A stretch of DNA of 64,000 bases from CAWJJM01 sp963843275 (GTDB lineage: Bacteria; Acidobacteriota; Thermoanaerobaculia; Multivoradales; JBCCEF01), in the NCBI GenBank assembly GCA_963843275.1, contig CAWJJM010000010.1, positions 372,001-436,000 of the forward strand, given 5' to 3'. The translations under genes were made by a program, and so were the position numbers. The stretch's first letter is position 1; every line of letters starts with the position of its first letter. A model generated the notes under the pieces. It ran no database searches. It was not told the origin of the DNA and saw only the letters and a list, made by a program, of their open reading frames with translations. Below are positions 45,216-53,283 of this stretch, piece after piece.

Positions 45216-46585
45216 CTACTGCGCCGCCCCGGCGCAGGCCGCCACGATGCGCCGCATCCGCTCGACGCCGCGGCGCAGCTCGGCCACCGGGATCCGCTCG
45301 TCGGGACCGTGGATGCCGCGCAGCAGCTCCGGCTCGAGGGCGAAGGGGGAGACGCCGTAGGCGGGGACGCCGCGCTCGCGGAAGTAGCGCGAGTCGGTGA
45401 AGCCCGAGATGAAGCTGGGCACCACCGGCGCCTCCTCGCCGAGCACCCAGGCCACGGCGCGGAACACCGGCGAGTCGACCGGCGACGGCGGCGAGGGGGC
45501 GACGACAGCAGCACCTCGACCGCGACCTCGGGGCCGAGCGCCGCGCGCAAGCGGTCGAGGAAGCGCGCCGGATCGGTGCCGGGCAGCAGCCGCACGTCGA
45601 CCCGGGCGGAGGCGTGGTCGGGCACCACGTTGATGCGGTCCCCGGCGCGGATCTCGGTGACCTGGACGCTGTCGAGGAAGAGGTTGGCCTGCCCCGGCAG
45701 CATGGGTCCGCGCGGCCCCTCCGGCCCCACCCAGGCGTCCGGATCGAGGAAGCGCCGGCGCCAGTCGTCGCCGTGCAGGGGAGCCAGGGCCCGCAGGTAG
45801 CGCCGCACCGGCGCGGTGACCTTCCACTCCGGAGGCAGCTCGACCATGCGCGCCAGCGCCGACACCAGCTCGTGGACGGCGCTGTGCGGGTGCAGCCCCG
45901 AGGCGTGCCCGCCCCGGCCCGTGGTGCGCACCTCCAGCCACAGCGGGCGCTTCTGCGCCACCTCGACGCCCCACCACGCGAGCCGCCCGTTGACCCGCCG
46001 GTTCGAGCCCCCCTCGCCGAGCACCGCGGCGACGCCGCGGAACAGCTCGGGGTGGCGGTCGAGCAGCCAGGCCGTGCCCAGCACGCCGCCGTTCTCCTCG
46101 TCGGCGACCGCCAGGAAGACGACGTCGTGCGCCGGCGGCTCGGGGCGGGCGGCGAGGTCCAGGAAGGCCGCGAGCTGCGCCACCCCGAGGCTCTTGACGT
46201 CGAGCGCGCCGCGGCCCCACAGCTCGCCGTCCACGGCCTCGCCGCCGAACGGGTCGTGGCTCCAGCCGTCGCCGGGAGGCACCACGTCGAGGTGGTGGAG
46301 CAGCAGCAGGGCGCCGTCGTGGTGACGGCCGGCCAGGCGCGCCGACAGGCTGGTGCGGCCGGCGGCGGTGACCCAGGTGGTGGTGGCGACGCCGTGGCGG
46401 TGGAGGATCGCCGCGAGGTACGCGGCGGCGCGCTCCTCGTGACCCGGAGGATTGCTCGTGTCGAGGCGCAGGTACCCCGCCAGCCAGGCGACGGGAGTGT
46501 CGCCCTCAGGAACGGGGGCGGCGCCGGCCGCCACCACGGCGGTGAGCGGCAGGAGGAGACCGAGGCTCAGCCCGAGGCGCCGCAC
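45216..46585 (-). CDS. M20 family zinc peptidase (carboxypeptidase S-like), exported, with one frameshift
   Basis: Start GTG at 46585 gives a signal peptide (LGLLLPLTAVVAAGAAPVPE). Metal-binding blocks are LLLLHHLDVVPPGDGWSHDP, GRGALDVKS and VFLAVADEENGG, with a dimerisation lid after them. The frame breaks near 45495-45499, where a run of five G on the plus strand should be six. The last part (VDSPVFRAVAWVLGEE to VERMRRIVAACAGAAQ), including the GFTDSRYFRERG metal ligand region, is in another frame. Corrected length is about 456 residues, normal for the family. A second M20 peptidase lies on the other side of the pilin gene. Confidence 0.82.
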
Positions 46586-46599
46586 GGTGGACCCCCCGA

Positions 46600-46638
46600 A
46601 AAAGACGACGCCGGAGCGCCCTCGCGGGCGCCCCGGCG
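46600..46638 (-). terminator. Rho-independent terminator after the pilin gene
   Basis: CGCCGG-A-GCGCCC (46609-46621) pairs with GGGCGC-C-CCGGCG (46626-46638): 12 bp with one mismatch and a 4-base loop. On the minus strand it is followed by TCGTCTTTTTC, a run of five T. It isolates the pilin transcript from the downstream M20 gene. Confidence 0.82.
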
Positions 46639-46664
46639 CGTGGAGTTACAGCAGATCGATTCGA

Positions 46665-47243
46665 CTAGCTGCCGCCGCCGGTCTGGACCGGGGTGACCTT
46701 CTCCGGCCAGATGACGAAGCCGCCGTCGGCCCAGACGATGTCGTTGTCGTAGCTCGTCGGGTCGTAGGGACCGGACGTCACCGGGGACGGCGTGGAGAGC
46801 GACGTCCAATCGCTGTTGTTGAGGGTGGTCTCGTCGCGACCGCCGCTGTAGATCGCCATCACCTTCTTGGCCAGCGGGTTGCCGGTGTCGAGGTAGTAGA
46901 AGAAGGCGTGCTTCCAGCCGTCGAGGACCGGCAGCTCCTGGACGTACTCCGGCGCCAGGACCTTCTGCACCTCGGCGTGGGTGGTCGCCGCCGTCGTCCC
47001 CGACCACACGCTCAGGTCGACGTTGTAGCCGGCGGAAGCAGCCCCCACCTCGTCGGTCAGCCAGGCCATCATGGCGGTGCCGCCGTTGCGCATGTCGCCC
47101 ATGGTCCGCTTCTGCTTCGCCTTCTGCAGCGACTCCAGGAAGTTCGGGATCAGCAGCGCCGCGATGATGCCGATGATCGCCACGACGATCAGCAGCTCGA
47201 TCAGGGTGAAGCCGCGCTGCCGCTTCATCAGTCTTCTCATCAT
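46665..47243 (-). CDS. pilA: Type IV pilin-like major pilin candidate (PilA/PulG-like)
   Basis: 192 residues. Leader MMRRLMKRQRG, then FTLIELLIVVAIIGIIAALL with Glu5 (Glu16 of the precursor), the classical class IV N-terminus. PNFLESLQKAKQKRTMGDMR is like PilA/GspG proteins of Acidobacteriota and Deltaproteobacteria. The head is Thr/Ser/Gly-rich without a cysteine pair. AAGGAGG lies upstream of the tandem ATG codons. It is monocistronic, with a sigma-54 promoter and a strong terminator, which fits a highly expressed regulated major subunit. A pseudopilin of a type II secretion system is the alternative. Confidence 0.88.
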   Translation of the reverse strand: MMRRLMKRQRGFTLIELLIVVAIIGIIAALLIPNFLESLQKAKQKRTMGDMRNGGTAMMAWLTDEVGAASAGYNVDLSVWSGTTAATTHAEVQKVLAPEYVQELPVLDGWKHAFFYYLDTGNPLAKKVMAIYSGGRDETTLNNSDWTSLSTPSPVTSGPYDPTSYDNDIVWADGGFVIWPEKVTPVQTGGGS

Positions 47244-47296
47244 GTACCTGTCCTCCTTGCCGGACGTGGAACCAGTTCCTACCCGGGTCCGTACGG

Positions 47297-47312
47297 TGCA
47301 CCTTCCGTGCCC
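47297..47312 (-). promoter_or_regulatory. Sigma-54 (-24/-12) promoter of the pilin gene
   Basis: The minus strand reads GGGCACGGAAGGTGCA against the consensus TGGCACG-N4-TTGCW. Only two positions differ and the GG and GC doublets have the correct spacing. Transcription would start near 47286, giving a leader of about 43 bases that includes the ribosome-binding site. Confidence 0.75.
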
Positions 47313-47365
47313 GGAAAGTAAGTCCTTTGTTATCTGATAGATCCATGTCTTCCGCTACCCTCGAT

Positions 47366-47392
47366 TGACACTGGATGTCAGTCCGAACGACA
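47366..47392. promoter_or_regulatory. Dyad TGACA-N5-TGTCA, candidate enhancer site for the pilin promoter
   Basis: TGACA (47366-47370) and TGTCA (47376-47380) form a perfect dyad centred about 87 bases upstream of the predicted start, and a further GACA occurs at 47389-47392. TGTC-containing sites bind PilR in Pseudomonas, so this is a fitting place for an NtrC-family activator. The stretch is less GC-rich than its surroundings. Confidence 0.5.
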
Positions 47393-47399
47393 AAATGCG

Positions 47400-48833
47400 T
47401 CAACCCGCGAGGCCCGCCAGCGTCTCCCGGTACAGCTCGACCCCGTCGACGAAGGCGGGCAGCAGGATCCGCTCGTCGATGCTGCGCGCCAGCCGCAGCT
47501 CGATCACGTCGGGGTCGAACCCGCCGAACGGCGAGAAGCCGTAGGTGGGGATGCCGGCGGCGCGGAAGTACCGCGCATCGGTCAGCGTCAGCGGCAGGAA
47601 GAGCGGCCCGTGGACCACCCCGGGCCAGTGCCGTCGCACCGCCCGGTCGATTCCCCGGAAGGCCCAGTGGTCCAGGGGGCTGCCGTGGTCGGCCCCGCCG
47701 TCCACCTCGACGCGCACCGGGACGCCGTGGGTCGCCCACTCCGGCACCAGCTCCGCCACCGCGTCGTCGAGGTCCACGCCGGGGAGGACGAGGAGATGGA
47801 GGCGGAGCTGGAACCCGCCGCCGGGCGCCGGCTCGATCCCCTGCGGCATCGCCTTGTCGACGAAGAACGCGCGCAGGTAGGCGGGCAGGTTCTTGAACGC
47901 GGCGCGGTCCCGCATCAACCGGCGCGGATCGACGAGCAGCTCGCGCAGGCGGTCGATCGCCCGGGTGGGCGCGTAGGCGCGCAGGAAGGTCTCGACCTCG
48001 GGCACCAGGCGCGGCTCCGACTCGCCGTGGCCGAGGGAGAGCGAACGGCCCACCAGGCGCAGCACGGCGAAGGAGGACGAGCAGACCAGCACCCGCACCA
48101 GGCGGTCCTGGCCGAACTCGGTCCCCCAGTACTTGAGCTGGCCGAAGCCGGTGGTCTCGACCGCGCCGCCCTCGGTCAGAACCACCCCGAAGCGCTCGAC
48201 CAGCTCCGGGTGCCGGCGCAGGAACCAGCGGGTGCCGAGGTCGCTGCCGACCTCCTCGCCGGTGGTGGCGAGCAGGATCACCGAGCGCTCCGGCCGCCGG
48301 CCGCTCGCCACCAGCGCCCGCAGCGCCTCGAGCTGGGCGACCGCCACGCTCTTCATGTCGAAGGTGCCGCGCCCGTAGAGCCACGGCCCGTCGATGGTCC
48401 CGGCGAAGGGCTCGTAGGTCCAGTGCTCGGGATCGGGCACCGGATCGACGTCGATGTGGTGGTGGAGCACCACCGCCTCGCGGCGCCGCCCCTCGAGGAC
48501 CGCCCACACGTTGGCCTGGTCGCCGACCCGCTCGACCACCGGCTCGAGACCCATCGAGCGGAGCTGCTCCGCCACCCATCGCGCCCCGGCCAGCTCGTCG
48601 CCTCCCTCCGTGTGCGTGTCGATGGCGACGTACTGCTGCAGCCGCCGCACCTCGGGCCGGGCCGCATAGTCGACGTCGGCCCAGCGCGTCGCGGCACCGA
48701 AGTCGAGCGAGGGGAACATCACCAACAGCAGGCCGACGAAGCCGCCGGCGCACAGCGCCCCGCTGGCGTAGAGGGCCACGCGGGCGCTGGCCCGGCGGCG
48801 GCGCTCGAGGGGGGTGCGGAGGTGTCGGCTCAT
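47400..48833 (-). CDS. M20 family zinc peptidase, membrane-anchored
   Basis: 477 residues, intact. An N-terminal helix (VALYASGALCAGGFVGLLLV) anchors it. Metal site blocks: VVLHHHIDVDPVPDPEHWTY, YGRGTFDMKSVAVAQLEA and LLATTGEEVGSDLGTRWF; the C-terminal LTLTDARYFRAAGIPTYGF holds the last ligand. This is the carboxypeptidase PM20D1/CPS1-like branch. It is related to but clearly distinct from the frameshifted M20 gene at 45216, and both use the DARYF/DSRYF pattern. It lies upstream of the pilin gene and shares its direction, but the pilin has a separate promoter. A TAGGAT at 48895-48900 could be its -10. Confidence 0.88.
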   Translation of the reverse strand: MSRHLRTPLERRRRASARVALYASGALCAGGFVGLLLVMFPSLDFGAATRWADVDYAARPEVRRLQQYVAIDTHTEGGDELAGARWVAEQLRSMGLEPVVERVGDQANVWAVLEGRRREAVVLHHHIDVDPVPDPEHWTYEPFAGTIDGPWLYGRGTFDMKSVAVAQLEALRALVASGRRPERSVILLATTGEEVGSDLGTRWFLRRHPELVERFGVVLTEGGAVETTGFGQLKYWGTEFGQDRLVRVLVCSSSFAVLRLVGRSLSLGHGESEPRLVPEVETFLRAYAPTRAIDRLRELLVDPRRLMRDRAAFKNLPAYLRAFFVDKAMPQGIEPAPGGGFQLRLHLLVLPGVDLDDAVAELVPEWATHGVPVRVEVDGGADHGSPLDHWAFRGIDRAVRRHWPGVVHGPLFLPLTLTDARYFRAAGIPTYGFSPFGGFDPDVIELRLARSIDERILLPAFVDGVELYRETLAGLAG

Positions 48834-48933
48834 CCGTGGCGGGCGCCGCTCGGCCGTCGGGGGGATCCCGGGCCACGAACGGTTCCGGTCGTCGATCCTA
48901 TTCCTCGCGGCGCCGCCGGGCGGCCCGGCCCGC

Positions 48934-48939
48934 TATGAT
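48934..48939 (+). promoter_or_regulatory. -10-like TATGAT before the aminotransferase gene
   Basis: TATGAT starts 57 bases before the GTG at 48991 in the 157-base divergent gap. No good -35 was found. A small hairpin (GCCGCC with GGCGGC) follows it. Confidence 0.35.
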
Positions 48940-48990
48940 GCCGCCGCACGGGCGGCGCCCTCGGGCCGGCCCCCGGCGGAAAGGAACCCG

Positions 48991-50100
48991 GTGAGCGTCC
49001 CGTACTTCGACCTGTCCCGCATGCGCCGCCGCCTCGGGGCGCAGGTGCAGGAGCGCTGGCGAGGCGTCCTCGAGACGACCGCCTTCGTCCTCGGCCCGGA
49101 GGTCCGGGAGCTCGAGGAGGGCTTCGCGCGCTTCGCCGGCGCCGCCGGATGCGTCGGCGTCGCCAACGGCACCGACGCGCTGGTGCTCGCTCTGCGCGCC
49201 CTCGTGGTGGGGCCGGGCGACGAGGTGATCGTGCCGGCGTTCAGCTTCTTCGCCACCGCCGAGGCGGTGGTCCTCGCCGGCGGCACGCCGGTCTTCGCCG
49301 ACGTCGATCCGGAGACGCTGAACCTCGACCCCGACGCCGCCGCGGCCCGCGTCTCGCCGCGGACGGTGGGCCTCCTGGCGGTCCACCTCTACGGCCGCCC
49401 GTTCGACCCCGACGCCCTCGGCGCGGTCTGCGAGCGCCACGGCCTGTGGCTGGTCGAGGATGCCGCCCAGGCCCACGGCGCCTCCTGGAAGGGACGCCGC
49501 GCCGGCAGCCTGGGGCGGCTGGCGGCCTGGAGCTTCTACCCCACCAAGAACCTCGGCGCCTTCGGCGACGGCGGCGCCGTCACCGGGCGGGACGCCGACC
49601 TGCTGGAGCGGGTGCGGCTGCTCGCCAACCACGGTCAGGACCACCGCTACCACCACCTCCTGATCGGCACCAACAGCCGGCTCGACAGCCTGCAGGCCGC
49701 GGTGCTCAACTGCCGCCTGCCGGAGCTCACCGACGACAACGCCCGCCGCCGCGAGATCGCCTGCCGCTACCAGGGCGGCCTGGCCGGCGTCGGCGACCTG
49801 AGCTTCCCCGCGGACCCGCCCGGCGCCTTCTGCGTCTACCACCAGTTCGCGGTCCGCACCGCCCGGCGGTCCGCCCTCGCCGCCCACCTCGCGGAGCGCG
49901 GCGTGGGCAGCTCCGTCCACTACCCCGAGGCGATGCACCGGCAGCCCGCCTTCGCCGACCACCCGCAGGCCGGCGAGGAGATGCCGGCCAGCGACGCCGC
50001 GGCCGCCGAGCTGCTCTGCCTGCCGATGTTCCCCGAGCTGACCGACGCCGAGGTCGACGAGGTCTGCGCCGCGGTCGCCGACTTCTTCGCCGCCCGATGA
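48991..50100 (+). CDS. DegT/DnrJ/EryC1/StrS family sugar aminotransferase
   Basis: 369 residues from the GTG at 48991 after AAAGGAA. VSVPYFDLSRM opening, GVANGTDALVLALRAL, EVIVPAFSFFATAEAVVLAG, LVEDAAQAHGASWKGRRAGS and SFYPTKNLGAFGDGGAV. Lys186 in the last block binds pyridoxal phosphate. Such enzymes aminate keto groups of nucleotide-linked sugars for O-antigen, capsule or glycoprotein sugars. It heads the glycan locus and its stop overlaps the next gene as ATGA. The product sugar cannot be deduced, since no dehydratase or epimerase is beside it. Confidence 0.9.
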   Translation: MSVPYFDLSRMRRRLGAQVQERWRGVLETTAFVLGPEVRELEEGFARFAGAAGCVGVANGTDALVLALRALVVGPGDEVIVPAFSFFATAEAVVLAGGTPVFADVDPETLNLDPDAAAARVSPRTVGLLAVHLYGRPFDPDALGAVCERHGLWLVEDAAQAHGASWKGRRAGSLGRLAAWSFYPTKNLGAFGDGGAVTGRDADLLERVRLLANHGQDHRYHHLLIGTNSRLDSLQAAVLNCRLPELTDDNARRREIACRYQGGLAGVGDLSFPADPPGAFCVYHQFAVRTARRSALAAHLAERGVGSSVHYPEAMHRQPAFADHPQAGEEMPASDAAAAELLCLPMFPELTDAEVDEVCAAVADFFAAR

Positions 50101-51734
50101 CTTCCGGCGCCGCAGGCGCGACCGCACCGGCGCCCGCCGCGGCGTCGCCGATCTCGCTGGACCGCCATGGCCGCTTCGCGCTGGCCGGCGTGCTGGTGCT
50201 GGCCGCCGTGCTCGGGGCGATGCCGCTGTCGCACGACGACCTGTTCTGGCACCTGCGGGCCGGCGCCCGGATGGTCGCCGGGCACGCCGTCCTCCACACC
50301 GACCCCTTCTCCTTCACCCGCGCCGGAGCCCCGTGGGTCACCCACGAGTGGGGCTTCTCCGTGCTGGTCTGGGCGGTGGACCGCATCGGCGGCCTGTCCG
50401 GGCTGATCGTCTTCCGCTCGTTCCTCGTCGTGGCCCTGATGGCGCTGGTGCTCGCCGCGGCACGCCGCCGCGTCCCCCCGGCCGCCGCCCAGTGGGCGCT
50501 GCCCCTGCTGCCGGCGGTCGGGGCGCTCGCCCTGTGGTCGGTCTCGCGGCTGCTCATCCTGCGCGCCGCGCTGGTCGGCGCGCTGCCCTTCGCCCTGCTC
50601 GCGCTGTGGCTCCTGCCCGCCTTCCAGCGCCGTCCCGACGCCCGCCGAGGAGCCGCCGTGGCGGCGACGGTGCTGGTCTGGGCCAACCTGCACTCCGGGG
50701 TGGTCTTCGGCCTCCTCCTGGTGGGCCTCGTCACCCTCGAGGCCCTGGTGCGGCGGCGCGACGCGCTGGCCCACCTCGGCCTCGCCGCCGTCGCGCTCCT
50801 GGCGGCGCTCGCCAACCCCAACGGCATCGCGGCCCTGGCCTATCCCTTCCGCATCGCGCGGCTGCTGGCGGACCCGGAGAGCGGCTTCACCCTCGGCCAC
50901 TTCGCCGGCGGCTGGCACGGCCGCGAGGCGATCCTCGGGCTGCTGGTGCTGTACGTCCTCGCCGGCGTCCTCGGCGAGCTGCGCAGCGGCCGGCGGCGCC
51001 TTCCGGCGCCCTGGGAGCTGGCCGCCCTGGCGATCTTCGCCGTCCTCTCGTGGACCTCGTCGCGGCTCGGTGTCGAGCTGGCGGTCCTGGCGGTGCCGGC
51101 CGTCTTCGCGCTGTGGGCGCCCCGGCTCGCCGAGGGCGCGCCGGTGCCGGAGACCGGGACGCAGGCCCCGCAACGCGCCGGAGCGGAGGGCGGCGCGGCG
51201 GCGGCGCGGCCGGCGCTGCGCAGCCCCGGCTGCGGGCTGCGCGTCCTCGCCGCCTTCACCTGGGGCGCCTCGCTGATGCTCGCCGCCGGCGTCTGGTCGG
51301 AGCGCGCTCCCGGCCTGCTGTCGCCGGCGTTCCCCGCCGGCGCCGCCGACTTCCTCGCCGCCCAGGGCATCCGCGGGCGCATGTTCAACCACCAGAACTG
51401 GGGCGGCTACCTCGGCTGGCGCCTCGACGAGCCGGTCTTCTGGGACGGCCGCAACCTGCTCTTCGCGCCGCTCGTCCGGGAGGTCACGACCACCCCGTTC
51501 GTCGAGGTGGCGCGGCGCCACCACGTCGACCACCTGGTGCTCTCGCCGCGCGAGCTCGACGACCTCGCGCCGGAGCTCGCCAGCGGCCGCTGGGTGCCGG
51601 TCTACGCCGACGGCCAGGCGGCGGTGCTGCTGCGGCGCGGCGCCTTCCCCGCGGTGGTGGCGCGGCTGGCGCGCCAGCGCGGCGGGGCGGCGGGCCCGGC
51701 ACCGGACGCCGCGGCGCCGGAGGCTCCACGCTAG
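50097..51734 (+). CDS. Polytopic membrane protein, GT-C glycosyltransferase-like, function unknown
   Basis: 545 residues, with about ten hydrophobic segments starting with ALAGVLVLAAVLGAMPL. The first extracytoplasmic loop has SHDDLFWHLRAGARMV, VLHTDPFSFTRAGAPW and VTHEWGFSVL. This is the H/D-D-x-W-H-L and HTDPFS-HEW pattern of a widespread uncharacterised family with a GT-C-like fold; the acidic pair would be the catalytic site. The C-terminal domain (QGIRGRMFNHQNWGGYLGWR, EPVFWDGRN) is soluble. The start ATG overlaps the aminotransferase stop. Donor would be a polyprenyl-phosphate sugar if the fold inference is right. Confidence 0.72.
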   Translation: MTSGAAGATAPAPAAASPISLDRHGRFALAGVLVLAAVLGAMPLSHDDLFWHLRAGARMVAGHAVLHTDPFSFTRAGAPWVTHEWGFSVLVWAVDRIGGLSGLIVFRSFLVVALMALVLAAARRRVPPAAAQWALPLLPAVGALALWSVSRLLILRAALVGALPFALLALWLLPAFQRRPDARRGAAVAATVLVWANLHSGVVFGLLLVGLVTLEALVRRRDALAHLGLAAVALLAALANPNGIAALAYPFRIARLLADPESGFTLGHFAGGWHGREAILGLLVLYVLAGVLGELRSGRRRLPAPWELAALAIFAVLSWTSSRLGVELAVLAVPAVFALWAPRLAEGAPVPETGTQAPQRAGAEGGAAAARPALRSPGCGLRVLAAFTWGASLMLAAGVWSERAPGLLSPAFPAGAADFLAAQGIRGRMFNHQNWGGYLGWRLDEPVFWDGRNLLFAPLVREVTTTPFVEVARRHHVDHLVLSPRELDDLAPELASGRWVPVYADGQAAVLLRRGAFPAVVARLARQRGGAAGPAPDAAAPEAPR

Positions 51735-51736
51735 CT

Positions 51737-53283
51737 CCCCGGGGCGGCCCGGCGCCGACCGCCGGATCCGCCGGCGCCCTCCGGCGGCGTGCCGCCCGGC
51801 TCGCACCGCTCCTCGTCGCGCTGGCGGCGGCAGGGGCCGCTGCGGCGATCTCGAGCGCCGTCTTCGGCCGCATCCCCCACGTCACCGACGGGGCCGCGTA
51901 TCTCTTCCAGGCGCGTCTCTTCGCCGCCGGCGAGGCGAGCGCGCCCGCGCCGCCGCTGGCGCCGCTCTTCGCCCACGAGGGCGTGGTGGTGGCCGCCGGC
52001 GGCTGGCACACGTACTACCCCTTCGGCTGGCCGGCGCTGCTGGCGCTCGGCGTCCTGGCGGACGCCGCCTGGCTGGTGAACCCGCTGCTGCTCGGCCTCG
52101 CGGTGGTCGGGCTGGCCGCCGCCGGCGACCGCCTCTTCGGCCCGCCGGCGGGACTGGTGGCGGCCGTGCTGCTGGCGGCCTCGCCCTTCGCCCTGATGAT
52201 GTCGGGGAGCCACCTCTCCCATCCCGCCGAGCTCGCCGCCCTCGCCTGGGCGCTGTGGGCGCTGGCGCGCGCGGTCGAGCGGTCCGAGCCGCGGGACCTG
52301 GCGCTGGCCGGCGCCCTGGGCGGCCTCGCCCTGGTCGTCCGGCCCCTGAGCGCCGTCCTCTTCCTCGCCCCCTGGGTCCTCTGGGCGCTGGCCGCGCTGC
52401 GCGCCCGGTGGCGGGTGGCGCTGGGCTGGGCGGCGGCGGGCGTCGCGCCCTGGGTGGCCGCCGACCTGCTCTACAACGGCCTCCTCTTCGCCGCCCCCCT
52501 GCGCGGCGGCCTGCGCTACTACGCGGACGACTTCTTCCCCGGCGCCGGCGCCGCCGCGGTGGCCGCCGGCTGGGGGCGCCGGGTCGGCTGGCACCTCGTC
52601 GAGCTGTCGCGCGCCGCGTGGCGCCTGCCCGTCCCCGACCTCCTCGTCCTGCTCCCCCTGCTGCTGCCGGCGCGCCGCCGGGGCCGCGAGGCGCTGCTCG
52701 GGCTCTCCGGGCTGGCGCTCGTCGCCGGCTACGCTGCGTACGGCTACCACGACGTCCTCTACTCCGGCCCCCGCTACGCCTTCGCCGTCCTCATCCCCCT
52801 GAGCCTCCTGGCGGCGCGCGCCGCGCAGCGGCTCCGGGCGCTGCTGCCGGCGGCGGCCGGCGGGAGCGGCCGGCGGCGCCCGCCGTGGGGAGCGGTGGCG
52901 GCGGCCGCGGCCGCCGTCTTCCTGTGGTTCCCGCTGGGACGGGGCCTGCCGGGGCAGATGGCGCGGCTGTCGGGCTGGTACCTGGGGGTCTCGCCGGCGC
53001 CGCTCGAGGCCGGTCGGCGCGCCGGCGTGGCGCCCGACGCGCTCGTCTTCGTCTCCGGAACCCCCTGGTGCTACACCGCCTTCTTCCCCCGCAACTCGCT
53101 CGCTCCCGCGGCCGGCGGACCGGTCTACCTGCGGGACGTTCCGGCGCTGCGGGGGCGCGCCGCCGCCGCCTTCCCCCGCGCCGAGATCTGGAGCGTCCGC
53201 GTGGTCGTGCGCCGCCCCGACCCGGCGGCCGCGCCCGACCTCACCGAGCCCGTGGAGGTGCGGTGGCGGCGGCTGCGGCCGGC
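51737..53283 (+). CDS. GT-C/GT39-like membrane glycosyltransferase, start and stop not resolvable
   Basis: About 515 residues of membrane protein: APLLVALAAAGAAAAISSAV, then TDGAAYLFQARLFAAGE (the Asp-containing first loop of GT39-like enzymes), GWHTYYPFGWPALLALGVLA and further helices to about 52930. A soluble tail holds LVFVSGTPWCYTAFFPRNS. The frame has no ATG, GTG or TTG between the previous stop and the first helix. At the other end it stays open to 53977, about 690 bases into the opposite-strand gene. I drew it to where the convergent gene begins. An indel near each end is likely. The family assignment rests on topology and the first-loop motif. Confidence 0.6.

Noticed and set aside
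44564..46585. A fused peptidase-methyltransferase protein
   Set aside because: The fusion exists only because of the frameshift at 45495-45499. The methyltransferase has its own ATG and the peptidase tail is found in another frame.
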